Source: Undaria pinnatifida (taxonomy: Eukaryota > Sar > Phaeophyceae > Laminariales > Alariaceae). From it: DNA of 64,000 bases. The notes beneath the pieces were generated by a model. It was not told where the DNA came from. It made no database searches and saw nothing but the letters and a program-made list of their open reading frames with translations. Shown in pieces: positions 22,191 to 32,774 of the stretch. The translations under genes and the position numbers were made by a program. The stretch covers positions 17,309,204 to 17,373,203 of the forward strand of contig JABAKD010000010.1 of the NCBI GenBank assembly GCA_012845835.1, read 5' to 3'. Position 1 is the first letter of the stretch, and each line of letters begins with the position of its first letter.

Positions 22191-24814
22191 CCATAGGGGT
22201 GTTGAGCGCGATATTGTAGAGTTTAATTTAGAAGCCGGGGTGCTCTTTTATACTACTGTCTGGGTTATGACGGTAAGGCGGTGGGGGCTTTATTCCTGGG
22301 AGATCATAGCTTGTAGAGGGAGGCAGGAGGCACGCGATTTGGAGGTTGATTTTGTGATTGCAATTTGGTTGCGGCTTGCTGCACTCGCGGCAGCTGGCTC
22401 TGCCGGTGAAGGACAAGGCAGGAAGAGGATTGTGGCCCTTGCGTGTTTTGAGGCACTTGGCTTGACCTTCTGTCTTTTCACCGTGAAGAGGGGCCAAAGA
22501 TGGGGCTCGAAGGAGATGTGCACGGCAACTTTTATGCCGTTTATGTTTGGCTTTGTTTTGGTGAGAAAAGTTTCGTGAGGTGATTTGTTTTCCAGCTGTG
22601 TGAGGTGTGTGTATTTTGGCGTTTTTTCCCGCCGTTTTGTGCAAAGTATGTGGTACGGGTAGCAGACTGTGGCGACGTAGAACTACTGTTGGCCGGTTGT
22701 AGCCTGCCCGAAGGGTCGCTCGCTTGTATTCTGCACTCATGCACGGTCGGGGGGGGGGGGGGGGGGGGGGGGGTCGAGGTGTCTTAGTTTGGTTAGGTTT
22801 TGTTTGTTTTTTGTTTGGATGTATGGTGCGTGTAACAAGGATGCCTTAGTATTTTTTCGCCTGTTCGGTTAGTGTGCGTGTTTTATTCCCTCAAACCCAA
22901 GATCCTCCTTGTAGTACGGCCATTAAACACTACGTCGTGTTGATCTTGTTTAGCTTTTATTCTACCGTTTTTGTCTCCCTTGTCGCTTGTATCTGCACGG
23001 TTGCTCTTAGGGGTCCCTCAGAAGTGCCGGTAGCCGCTATGGCAGTGCCGGTAAGTTCGCTTGGCACACAGGAATAACTTACGGTGGCAGTGTGCGGGCG
23101 TAGTGCCGGATGCCTCTATAGTGCCGTCTTTCGTTGGATGGCACTCGCCGGCAATACTGAACGACTCGTGCTGTAATAGCTAAGCTGCGCTTTGCAGAAG
23201 ATGCGCAAAGTTTAATGCCGACGGACTCGATTGGCTGTTAGGTGCGCAGTCCCCGGTCTCTCTCGTGTCCGTAATTTATGTGGGTGCATGTTGTGTTTTT
23301 GACAGATTTCGAGCGGCCATCGCGTTATTATGCGTGGGTGTTCCGCAAATTCGCGGGCGGCAGCGTCTTTATTTTTTGTTCACGTTCACCGCAAAGCATG
23401 CATATACATTTGGTAATAGTAAGTGCTATGATGTGATGCCAAATACGGTGCAGGACTTGTAAGCCTTTGCAGTACTGGTGTACTTGGGCCGCTGCTGGCG
23501 GTGTGTCGGTTGTTTTTTATTAGTGGCTCAGTCCTTTATTTATTTTCCCTGCCTTTGTATAGAGTCGAGTTTTTTATTTTTATCTTATGTTTTGAGAAGG
23601 CAGTCTTGAGTTGTCGAACGGCACCGCGTGTTCCGTTATGCTTCGTAAATACTGCGCGGCTAAAAGCAGGCGAAGAATTTTCGGGAAAGCATGCTACCCG
23701 ATATCTGATAAGAAAAAAAATCACATATAGGTATTGATATGATAATATTAGTTGATTGATTTTGTTGTCCGCCTTGGCCAAGTTTTTGGTCCCGCTCTCG
23801 CCATGGACGACGGTTGAGAAGAGGACTGGACTGAAGGCGAGACGTTTCTTTGATTATGATGCGCCTGCAAGTGTATGCGGAGACAAAAGTTTGTGCAAGC
23901 ATCTAGCCGCTTCCTTTGGGGGGGGCACAGTGCGCAAACAGCATCAACAGCTGTTTCTGTTTCGTCGCGGGTTCCATGGAGAACCCATATATCCTAAATA
24001 TGCGGAGGATTTTGAACTCCGACGTCCTTTTTCAAAATTGGGTCGTTGGGCGCTTCAGGCTCAACTTGGCAAGTACCATTTTGCATTTTGGTGGTGGGTG
24101 GACGAGATGTTGAAGCGCTGGCGGGCTGCATGCATGCTTGCATCTCGTGCATGCGCCCTTCCTGGTGACTTGTCACCCTTGTGACTCGTCACGCTTTGAT
24201 GTCGTGTCAGCTGTTTAATTCTGTCCGGACTGTAATTTCACCGCGTCGTGCTCTCCTTGCGGTAGTCGGCCATGTTCACGATATAATAATAGTAGCCACT
24301 AGCAGCTTTGTTGGTCACCGGAGGTACTCGGATGGCGATGATGCCGGACGGTCGTCGACTTTTTTACCGCGCACCCTTCGTGCCGCGAGAGCTAAAAACA
24401 AAGTTTCGTGAAGAGAAGTATAATATATAGCCTGAAGAATACTCACTTGACTCTCGTGTTATCAAGAAAAAGGTGTATGATATATATCATATCGAAGGGT
24501 GGTACTATTTTGTACGAAGTATTGGAGGTATACTACGAAGTATGATAAGATATCATATCGTAATAAGTGATATCATGTATAGGACAGGGGGGGAGAGAAG
24601 ATGGGGACAGCGCATAATAATAATAAAGTACTCGTCGTACGAATTTTGTTTGTATTTGCGGGTGATTGATCGGCTGAGAAAAGGTTGTCGCCGGGCTTTT
24701 CTTTGTACTTTTTTTGTTTTTTTTTTCTCGTTACGATATACTAAGCAGCACTTTTGCGATGTTTTTCGACGTCTTGTGATCATTAATTATTATCCTACTC
24801 GCGTGCTGTAGGGG
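22191..24814. other. No gene seen
   Basis: Mostly unique-looking DNA. Frames at 22240-22578 (plus, 112 codons) and 23756-24184 (plus, 142 codons) are the longest. Neither shows a domain, signal peptide or homologous copy in the window, and both overlap open frames on the other strand. Real untranslated exons or lineage-specific genes cannot be excluded. Confidence 0.35.
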
Positions 24815-24950
24815 GTGGGGGTGTACTCAGTTTGTGCATGGCCGTAGTAGTGGTATGACCATAGACCCTCGCATCTCCCTACTATGCTGGGACGGAGAAC
24901 GCCTCGGGTTTTCACCACACAGACTAACCAGGCAGACTGGGGGGGGATAA
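24815..24950 (-). repeat. Dispersed repeat D, copy 1
   Basis: Shares, in reverse orientation, GTACTCAGTTTGTGCATGG, GACCATAGACCCTCGCAT and TGGGACGGAG with 59740-59940 and 62230-62432 (plus) and 60640-60760 (minus). In its plus-strand copies the order is GCGAGCGGTTCTTGGGAGGA, CACGGCGCTTCGCGCTTGGT, GCTCCGTCCCGGCATAG. Confidence 0.65.
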
Positions 24951-24954
24951 TAAC

Positions 24955-25255
24955 TCCGGTCGCCCCGGTGGCGTATCAGGCCATCCTCGATCCTGGTATA
25001 GGTCAGTTTCGTGAGTTTCGAATCTCCCCGAGTGCATACGAACTCGTATAAATTCGTGGGGACTTTTTCTTGTTCACAAATTGACTTGCGGAAAGCGCGA
25101 GAGCGTGAGTTAACAACACTGACTGGGATGAAAAATCGACGAGCAGTGGGATTGCTGAACCCTATGCGCAATCTTCGGCAAGAACCGGGGGGGATAAGGG
25201 ACGACACCTGTGACCACGGTTTGTTCAGAAGCTGGAAAGTAGAAGTGTGCAAAGA
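24955..25255 (+). mobile_element. tRNA-derived SINE, copy 2
   Basis: A-box-like TGGCGTATCAGG and a mutated B-box region (GTGAGTTTCGAATC) are followed by the standard body. The 3' end has GAAGCTGGAAAGTAGAAGTG but only a short AAAG tail. Confidence 0.75.
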
Positions 25256-25289
25256 TACAAATGTATACGATATAATATATATACTCCGA

Positions 25290-25530
25290 GTATATCATAA
25301 AAATAAAAAACACTCCATCCAGCTGTGAGATCGAATATTTTGTCGAAACTCATACTTCGAAGTATATTATAGAAACAAAAATTTACACTCCAGCTGTGAG
25401 ATCGAAGATTTCGTCGAAACTCATCTTTGCAAGCTGTGTGTGATGCTCCGATCGCGCGCATTACGAGTTGTGTGTCCTCATTAAGGATATAGGTCGGCGA
25501 CGCCCCTTACACCTACAGTGTAGCTATATA
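25290..25530 (+). mobile_element. Foldback core, duplicated start
   Basis: A first core start (about 25310-25350) breaks off at GTCGAAACTCAT, is followed by the ACTTCGAAGTA palindrome (25354), then a second complete core start (25386 onward) runs to the CGGCGACGCCCC block and ends near 25530. This suggests two insertions or a template switch at the palindrome. Confidence 0.65.
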
Positions 25531-25621
25531 TTCATACATATATATACCACCTACCTGTGGTACATATCATACTACTAGTACAAGTAGTACGTGTTTTTCT
25601 CTCTAATCGTTTTTCGGTCAC

Positions 25622-25850
25622 TTCTTTTACTCTCCAGCTCACAACCAACCTTGTCGTAAGAGGTTTTTACCGTCTCAGCGACCTTCTTTTGGACAAGTCG
25701 TGGGCACAGGTAGGTGCCGTCCCTTCTTTCCCCCGGAACTTGCCTTCGCATTTCTCGCGCATTCCTCGCGCATATAGGGTTGATTCAACATTGTTGCCAC
25801 TTTTTTTCAGCTTTTTTCATGCCCGCCCCCGTCGATTATTAATATAGCGT
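25622..25850 (-). mobile_element. SINE-2 family (related body), copy 1
   Basis: Shares the central block of the SINE body (GTGGGCACAGGTAGGTGCCG; CCGGAACTTGCCTTC; AGGGTTGATTCAACA) but has different flanking parts, including GTAAGAGGTTTTTACC. The relatives at 36165-36415 and 38985-39345 share those parts. Confidence 0.5.
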
Positions 25851-26147
25851 CGAAATTCGCCGACAACTCACGCTGCTGCTGTGTCATCGCGTTTTCGGCC
25901 TGCCGGTCGGGACTTGCAAGAGAACAGTCTGTAGAAAGGTTCGGACACCACAGAGGTAGATATAGACTAGTATACATATATCCATAGTCTATACCTAGAG
26001 ACTTCGCTAACACCACCAGTAGTCATTTATTATCGTCAGAACTCCACCCATCTTTTTTCGAGAGAAGCTCTATCATACGCTTGGAATTATTGTGGATTTT
26101 TTTTGGATCATGCATGGTATATATATGTGCCTACTTGTTACAGAGCC

Positions 26148-26465
26148 TTTTTTTTTCACAAACATCTACTTTCCAGCTTCAGAATTCTGGTCGAGTCGTG
26201 GTCACAGGTGTCGTGTCCCATCTCCTACACCCGGTTCTTGCCTTCAACTTTTATCGCGGGTAGGGTTCAGCAATCCCAACCACTGCTCGTCGATATTTCA
26301 TCGAGTGTTGCTGACTCACGCTCTCGCGCTTTCCGCAAGTCAATTTGTGCACAAGAAAAAATCCCCACGAATTTATACGAGCACATGCACTCGGCGGGAT
26401 CCGAACTCACGAAAAACTGACCTATGCCACGATCGAGGATACTGATACGCCACCGGGGCGACCGG
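26148..26465 (-). mobile_element. tRNA-derived SINE, copy 3
   Basis: Full length in reverse: poly-T at 26148-26156, body, then GGATCCGAACTCACG (B-box complement) and GATACGCCACCGGGGCGACC (A-box end). It is flanked by two related segments of about 75 bp (26030-26105 and 26490-26572) that share TTTTTTCGAG and TTGGAA..TATTGTGGA, perhaps an older local duplication. Confidence 0.8.
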
Positions 26466-26890
26466 TTAGCCTTCACACTATACACCAGTAATTAATTCCC
26501 TTCAAAACTCCTCACGACTCGCCACCCATTTTTTTCGAGGAGAAACTACTTGGAACTATATTGTGGAATTTGCTTGCTTTCGCAGTGTTCGTACTATGAA
26601 CGGGGGTTGTCGTCAGCGAAAAACGACAACAACAGAACAACAACAAAACACAAACAACACATACATAATAAGGTGGAAATAATTTCAACCTGTGCGCGCA
26701 TGCATGCCACCGACAACGAACGACGTCGACAGCCGCGGCCGGCCGCGATCAACCAATACGATACACTGTGCCTTCTTCATGTTCACTGCTTGCGGTGTGC
26801 ATGACATGCATGCCCGGAAAAAAACAGACCCAGGTTAAACAGAGAGGTCATTGGTATAATAATATGCTCTCTCTGACTTTTTTCTTGGGA

Positions 26891-27037
26891 GGACGTGCAG
26901 CTTTTTTTTTTTTTTTCTTTTTTTTTTTCATCCTTCGGCGGATGGGAAAAAATAAAGCTTTAGCTCACCACACTTCCACGTGTTTTCATACGCGTCGTGT
27001 GTCGATTTAACTCAGTTGCTTTCGCAGGACGTGCAGC
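26891..27037 (-). mobile_element. 125-bp retroposon with 11-bp target duplication
   Basis: Element 26902-27026: a poly-T/C tract (minus-strand poly-A tail, about 37 bp) then about 88 bp identical over most of its length to 5070-5162. It is bounded by direct repeats GGACGTGCAGC at 26891-26901 and 27027-27037, a clear target-site duplication of LINE-assisted retroposition. No A/B boxes were recognised. Confidence 0.85.
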
Positions 27038-27204
27038 ATTTAACACTACCGAGATATCCGTACGCGCTCCAATCCTTTCCGCAAAGAGTGTGGTCTACGA
27101 CTTTTTCAGATCTCGTACAATCATCCGTGTGTGTAGTACGTATTCATCGTGATATAGTACATACAAGCTGGGCCGGCCAAGACGCCGTCGATTAAACCAA
27201 TATA

Positions 27205-27492
27205 ATCGCTGTATGCCCCCGCCCAGTTTTTGGAGTTCGGACCTAAAATTTTGACACGTGATTAGAGCACGCTCATAAAAAAACTACTGCAGTAGTACAT
27301 GGAAATCGCGAAAAAAAAGAATTTCGTTGACTTTTCGTCCGTTTCATGATCATGAATTTCGTTCGGCCGCCCGTATGTCGGGGAGACTATGATAATTTTT
27401 GCGAACTCCAAGTAGTATTTGTTTGAGCTTGCTCTAAATCACGTGTCAAATTTTCAGGTCCGAACTCCAAAAAATGAGCGGGGCACAGCGAT
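27205..27492. mobile_element. MITE-like element with about 70-bp inverted ends
   Basis: The left end starts ATCGCTGTATGCCCCCGC and continues TTTTTGGAGTTCGGACCTAA, TTTTGACACGTGATTAGAGC. The right end reads the same on the other strand (ATCGCTGTGCCCCGC; TTTTTTGGAGTTCGGACC; TTTGACACGTGATTTAGAGC). About 288 bp, no coding capacity. The target duplication is not clear (flanks are AT-rich). Confidence 0.75.
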
Positions 27493-27823
27493 ATTTTTAA
27501 TCTTCTCCATTTTAGTCGAAAACACTTGACTTATACAAGGAATCGAGTTTTGGCAAAATCTCTTGATGGGTGGCGAATTGGGCAATGAAACTTATGTCGA
27601 TGTTCTTCCGGAGTCTTCAGCATTCGTAGTGTTCACCAAATTTCACCTTGATCGGATTTCTTTTTCTATACACGTACGGATTTATTTATTTTTTAGGTTG
27701 GAAAAGTGGGTGTTTTTGAGTTTTCGCGGATATCTCGGCGAGATCGAGTCCACGAAAGAACGAAGCCTTAGAACTTTTCATGTACTTGAACTTTTTGTTT
27801 GGCATGTGCAACGTGGTGCCAGG

Positions 27824-28204
27824 TGTTATAAGGCTTAGTTTGGGTAAGCTCGTATTGGTTAACCTATTTTGCAAGTGGTCAAACGGACTAACACCCCACT
27901 AACATCTTAACAAATGGCATCGTCGACAGACCATGGATTTTTTGGATCGTGGGTTCAAATCCCACCATCCACCATAATAAACCTGTTCAGACTTTCCCCA
28001 TGTCGAACTTGAAAAATACTCTCCCCGGTATCCCCAGGAAATGAAACGGCTTGGATAATTGACAGGTCCGCTTGTATATCCGGCCGACCTGGTATCCCGC
28101 CGTTTCAGGGGGGAATAGAGTGTTACAAGGCTTAGTTTGGGTAAGCTATTGGTTAACCTTTTGCAAGTGGTCAAACGGACTAATACCCCACTAATTCCTT
28201 CACA
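27824..28204 (+). mobile_element. TRIM-like mini LTR element, copy 1
   Basis: Short terminal repeats at 27824-27912 and 28121-28204 begin TGTTA(T/C)AAGGCTTAGTTTGG and end in CA. The left repeat is followed at 27915 by TGGCATCGTCGACAGACC (primer-binding-site position). The right repeat is preceded by the purine tract AGGGGGGAATAGAG (28107-28120). The element is flanked by CAGG on both sides (27820-27823 and 28205-28208), a 4-bp target duplication. The internal region of about 208 bp has no gene but contains GTGGGTTCAAATCCCAC, a perfect pol III B-box/T-arm; the repeats contain TGGTCAAACGG, a perfect A-box match. It needs proteins from an autonomous LTR element to move. Confidence 0.8.
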
Positions 28205-28212
28205 CAGGGGTA

Positions 28213-28350
28213 GCGCTTCCAATTTTCAAGTCCTAATTCGTAAAAGCGGTGGGGTAGCGCTTCCAATTTTCAACTTCTGATTCGCACAAAGCGGTGGCGG
28301 CAGAGCTTTCTGAAACATTGTCGGTTTTTCGGCCGGCCAAGCCTGTATGT
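28213..28350. repeat. Left flanking direct repeat of the DIRS-like element
   Basis: Contains CTTCCAATTTTCAAGTCCTA, a local duplication of the same block, then GGCAGAGCTTTCTGAAACAT and TTTTCGGCCGGCCAAGCCTG. The same sequence recurs at 33422-33513 in the same orientation, bracketing about 5 kb. Confidence 0.75.
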
Positions 28351-28689
28351 ATGTATGTGTGTACATATGTACGCACGAATATAAAGACGTGTTTGGTCTC
28401 CTCTTCACGGAAATATACGTGTTCATTAATATGATGGCGTTCTCCCCCCGGGGGGGGGGTGGAAACTGGCGGTTTTCCCTCGTCCCGTTTGCCCTGCCCC
28501 CCCGCCTCCCCCGTTCCCTATCCCGGCTATTGTCCAGCTATTGCACGCGGCTGACCTGCACTCTATTCCCGACAGATAGCCTCAAGAACCGGAAGCCTAT
28601 TCAGAAGCCGCGTTCCATGCCTGCACCTACCTTTACTCTACCTGTCTCCACCCCATCTCGTCCCATGCCCCGGCTGTCGACTAGGCGCT

Positions 28690-29850
28690 CCTTTCCTCCC
28701 TACTAGAACCCTTGGCACCAGAAGGGGATATTCCATGGTAGACCTCACGTGCCCCCTTAGTGCCTGCGACGCCCACTTCCCATTTATCTGGATCACCCAT
28801 GGCTGTGCTCCCATCTCCGCCGGCCTTGTCGCTCCCCCTATCCTTCCGGAGTGCGGCGCGCAATTCCTCCGGAACCAGTCCCCCCCCCCCCCCCCCCCCC
28901 TTCTTCCCGTGCCCCCTCCATTTCCTCCCCACTCTCTCCAGTCCGCCCCTTAAGCGAAACATCTCTTTCCCTCTCATACCCTCCGTCTTCCCCCGCCCCT
29001 GTACGCCATCCGCGGGGCATTCTCCCTCCCCGGAACCGTCCTCCCATAGTACTTGACCGGTTCCACCATCAAGTCCACGACGTTCCCTGCACCCCCCGCC
29101 CTCGGTTCCTGGTGTTTTCAAGGCCACCGTCCCTTTTCTCTCCTGGTCCCCTTTACCCCTTTAAAGTGTATCTCCATCGTATCTGCTGCCTTCCTCTTTC
29201 CCGGCTCCCAACTGCATCCCTTTCTCGAAGAAGGCCACATCTCCCCTCCTCGAGCAGCAAACCCTCGTGCAGCTTCCCCCCTTCCTCCGCGAACAGCTCC
29301 GTTGCCCTCAACAACAGCTGATTCGCCCAGGGCTGTCCGCGCCACCCGATCCTCCCCCTATCCCCCACTCGCCGATAGTCTCCTCCATCGCTCTGATCAT
29401 CTCCCACGTCAACGGCCTCCTTACCCTTGTCCCCTTCCGCAGGCGCCCTCTTGGATCTTTTCTCCGCGTCCTTGATCCTAAATTTGCATCTACGGCAGTG
29501 ACAGCCCCCCCCGACTGCTCGTGGTAGAAGTTAACCTCCGTCAACTTCCCCGCCACGGTCGCCTCCTCATTCTCCCTTTCCGCGCAGCAGTAGCCCACGA
29601 ACTCTGTCAGCTCAACCGCCAACCCCCACTCGCCCATCTCATTCCCCGCAACCAGTTTCCTTTCCTTCTCATGATCCTCCAGCTCACCCACATTCATTCC
29701 CCAACCTTGCGCATGAGGCCTTCGAGTCGACTTCGCAACTCGCCCCAAGTGCGTCGCTGTGCGCAAATCTCCGAACACACCCTCGCTCCTTCCAACAACT
29801 CCAAGTTCCTGGGCCATGCCACGGAACGGCGGGGGGCATTCTTGAGTCAG
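28690..29850 (-). pseudogene. Tyrosine recombinase of a DIRS-like retroelement, decayed
   Basis: The frame at 29817-29308 (170 codons) carries the N-terminal SAM-like part (ENEEATVAGKLTEVNFYHEQ) and RRPLTWEMIRAMEE. A shifted frame at 29407-29153 carries LLLRATELFAEEGGK, fitting the Arg I region. A third frame has HSGRIGGAT (28827-28853), the His-x-x-Arg block, and KWASQALRGHVR. The site where the catalytic Tyr is expected is His (codon 28749-28751). Such recombinases integrate circular DNA copies of DIRS-type retroelements. At least two frameshifts and the Tyr-to-His change indicate an inactive copy. A Crypton-type origin is an alternative, but the RNase H-like neighbour favours DIRS. Confidence 0.7.
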
Positions 29851-30000
29851 CCTCGATTGGATTCCCTTCCCATTCCACCTCGTTATCCCGTCTGCTCACA
29901 CGCTTTCCACCCCCCGAACGTGTTTTGCCTGGAAGCACCATCCCCTATATGCTCCAACACCACCACGACCACCACCACCAACAACAACCATAACAACAAC

Positions 30001-30034
<34 letters not shown>

Positions 30035-30692
30035 ACAACAACAACAACAACAGACAGTTAGTTGCTGACAACCACCACCACCACAACAACAACAACAACA
30101 AGATTATCATCATCCCTCCCGTTGTCACTTCCTCCTTTCCCCTCTGGCAGTTAGTTCTCCACCCACTGGACCGCCGAAGGTTTATCCCCCCTCATCAGCA
30201 CGGCTTCCCCACCCTCGCCGACCTCTCTCTCCTTATCACCCATCATCACAATCGCCCTCATCACCATCCCCAGCATCTCCAGAACGTTGAGAATGGAAAA
30301 CCGGTTTTCGTCCCTTCCCTTCCTGCTCCTGGTCGTCCTCGCTCTCTCTTGCCCCTGTCAGAGGTTGTACCTCCGATACACCCCGGTCTCCAGGCACAAT
30401 CCCCGATGAAGAAGTATCCTCTCCGCTCGTACCCCAAGTTTTTTGCCTTGGCTGGGTCCACTCTCACCTGCCGAAAGACGTCCAGCTTTTTCTGTATCAG
30501 GATCCTTCTACCTGTCCCGAATTTGTCCCGCAGCCCCAGCACCCTCTTGATAATCTGGCCCATCACACCCGCCAGGAGGCATTCAGGAATCTGGTCCCGG
30601 TACGTCGTCTCGTTAACCCGCCCCCCCCCCCCCCCTGCTTCGGTTCGCTGCTGAACGTCCGCGTCTTCTCCCGTCTTCTCCAGGCGCTCCAT
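29850..30692 (-). pseudogene. Retroelement RT/RNase H-like region upstream of the recombinase
   Basis: Minus-strand translation gives FSILNVLEMLGMVMRAIV and GGEAVLMRGDKPSAVQWVEN (30170-30310), which looks like an RNase H core block, then a stop. After a (CAA)n insertion it continues with QAKHVRGVES and ADGITRW (about 29900-29850), resembling an RNase H end (A-x-HV-x-G-x-x-N-x-x-AD-x-I-S-R). The 144-codon frame at 30692-30261 is its 5' part (RGYFFIGDCAW). A full RT is not seen. Order and orientation fit a DIRS-type pol followed by the recombinase. Confidence 0.55.
29955..30110 (+). repeat. (CAA)n/(CCA)n microsatellite inside the DIRS-like element
   Basis: CAA triplets at 29977-30053 and a second CCA/CAA run at 30069-30100 separate the two RNase H-like fragments, so the array expanded or inserted within former coding sequence. 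Confidence 0.9.
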
Positions 30693-32760
30693 CGCACTCC
30701 TCCACCTTAGGACCGCCTCCCGTTCTTATCCCGTACTGTTGTGCGAGGCCCCGTTGCCGCGCTCTGTCCCCCCCCCCCCGTGCGTGGTCCTTTTTCTACG
30801 CCACACCCCTCCCATTCCTCTCCCTTTAAACTCGTGCGCGACCCGGTTTCCACGCTCTGCCCCCTCCCCTCCGGTGCGTAGTCCCTTTTCTACGCCAAAA
30901 CCCTCCCGCTTCGTTGCCGAAGGCCCCCATTTTTTTTTTCTTCCGGATTGTGCGGCCCCGTTGACGCCCGCTCCCCGACTTTTTCTTGGAGCAGCCCGGT
31001 TGCCGTGCCTTCCCCCCCCCCCCCGCCTGGTTGTGTACGGCCTCGTTGCCTCCCACCCGCTACCCGTTCCTTTGCGCGGCCCTGTTGCCGCGTTCCCCCC
31101 CGCCTGGTCATGTGCGACCCGATCGCCGCACCCCCCCACCCCCTTTCTTTGCGCGGCCCCGTTGCCGCGTTCCCTCCCGGCCTGATCATGTACGGCCCCG
31201 TTGCCGCCGCCCGCCCCCCCCCCTCTTCTTTGCGCGGCCCCGGTGCCGTGCTGCCCCCCGGCCGGGTCGTGTACGGCCTCGCTCCCGTACACCCCCTCCG
31301 CCCCCCCCTTCGCCCCCCCCCTTTGCGGGCCCCTTTGCCACTCACCCCCCGATTTTTGAGCTCGCAGTCTGGCTGCCGTCGCTCTGCTTCCCCTTCCCGG
31401 CTCGGTAATTGTTGCCTTTTTTTTCTTTTTCAGCAGCCCTTCCGCCCCAATGCCACTAGCTCCTCCTTCCTGGTCCTGTACGGCTCTTTTTTTCCGTACC
31501 CCCCGCCCCCCCCCCCTCCGCTCGCGCGTCCTTACCCGCGTGTTCCTTATCGTCTTCGTAACCTGCTGCCTCTCCCTTTCCCTTACTTGTTTCCCCCCTT
31601 TTGTCCATGGTCCTTTCTGGTTCTTTTCCCCTACCAACCCCCCGTCGAGCCCCTTTTTCCCCCTCTATTGACCGGTTTGGCCGACCTTCGTGTCGACCCC
31701 CCTGTGACGTTGGACTCCCAGCCTTTCCGGCCCGCACGGTGACCCTCGCTGTGCATGCACTCGTCCACCGGTCCCCGCTTGTCCGTGGCTGGCCCTGCCG
31801 CTCCGGCAGGGCCCGTGGCCTCATTCGTCCTTCTTGTTTTTCTTCTCCCCCCTCCCCTCCCCACCAGGAGCTGCTGGCTTCTCGCCCCTTTCCCCCTCCC
31901 CCCCCGCTCGTCTTTTCCTCCCTTCTCGCCCCCGTGCTCGAACTTGCAACCCCCCCCCCTTCTCCATGTAAGGACAGATATTGACGTTGTGAAACAAGTA
32001 GCATTCCCTGCTGCCCCGCCCCCCGGGTCCGTCCTCTCCGAAACCTTTCCGTTCTCCTGCTATACCCCTCCCCCTCGGTCCTTCTCCCCCGCATCCCTTC
32101 GGCGACATTACCACTCGCTTCCCCTTCCTGGTCATGTGCGGCCCTTTTCCCGTGCACTTCGTCCCCGCCCCCCCAGTTCGCGAACCCTTTTCGCGCGTTT
32201 CCTCTCCTTCTCGCTCCCCCCGAGGAGCACTTGCCTCCCCCGTCCCGGCCACGGCCCCGTCGCAGATTTCCCCCTCCCTCCGAATGCGCGCCCCATGTAC
32301 AGCCCCCCCTCATGCGCGGCCCCGCACGCACTTGCCCACGTCGTTCTGTGCACGGCCCCGCCGTGCACTTCCCGGCTCGTTCCATGTGCAGCCCCATTGG
32401 CAGCACCCTCCTATCTCCGTCGGAGTGCGCACCTCCGGTTCTACGCACCCTGCGAACGGCCCCCGCCATGCGGTTCCCCCCCCCCCGTTCCGTGCACGGT
32501 CCCACCGCGCACTTCCCGGCTCGATCCCTTTGTTGTTGTTACCTTTTCCCGTACCCTTCCACCTCCCTCGAGTGCTCTCCGCTCGCCTCTCTGTGCGCGG
32601 CCCCGTTGACGAATTCCCCTCTCCCAAGTGCCCTGTCTTCTTTTGCCGCACCGACCCCTTTTCCCCCTTTCCCCCCCTCCTTTCTCACCTGAGTTCAACG
32701 GTCTGATAGACCCCCCCCCACCCCCCCTCACCCCCACTCCCCCCCCATACCACACCTACC
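30693..32760. repeat. Strongly C-rich, strand-asymmetric low-complexity region
   Basis: About 2 kb in which the plus strand is dominated by C and T with G only in short motifs. Degenerate units such as TGCGCGGCCCCGTTGCCGCG and CTGGTCATGTACGGCCCC recur every 60-75 bp. Minus-strand frames up to 349 codons read Gly/Arg/Ala repeats (HDQAGG-x-x-GNGAAQR type). They appear to be open because of base composition; I do not call them genes. It is probably the 5' part of the DIRS-like element. Confidence 0.6.
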
Positions 32761-32774
32761 TAGGGGTTGGCCAG

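Noticed and set aside
23756..24184. 142-codon plus frame
   Set aside because: No recognisable domain or homologue, and opposing frames are also open. Kept only as an unexplained frame.
27915..27980. Possible real tRNA gene in the TRIM
   Set aside because: The T-arm and B-box are perfect, but no matching acceptor 5' strand or clear anticodon arm is present at tRNA spacing.
29520..30654. 377-codon plus frame with Asn/Thr runs
   Set aside because: It runs antisense to the recombinase and RNase H-like blocks and through a CAA microsatellite.
30726..32505. Minus-strand frames of 303 and 349 codons, Gly/Arg-rich
   Set aside because: They overlap open frames on the other strand, follow the C-rich composition and minisatellite period, and show no domain.
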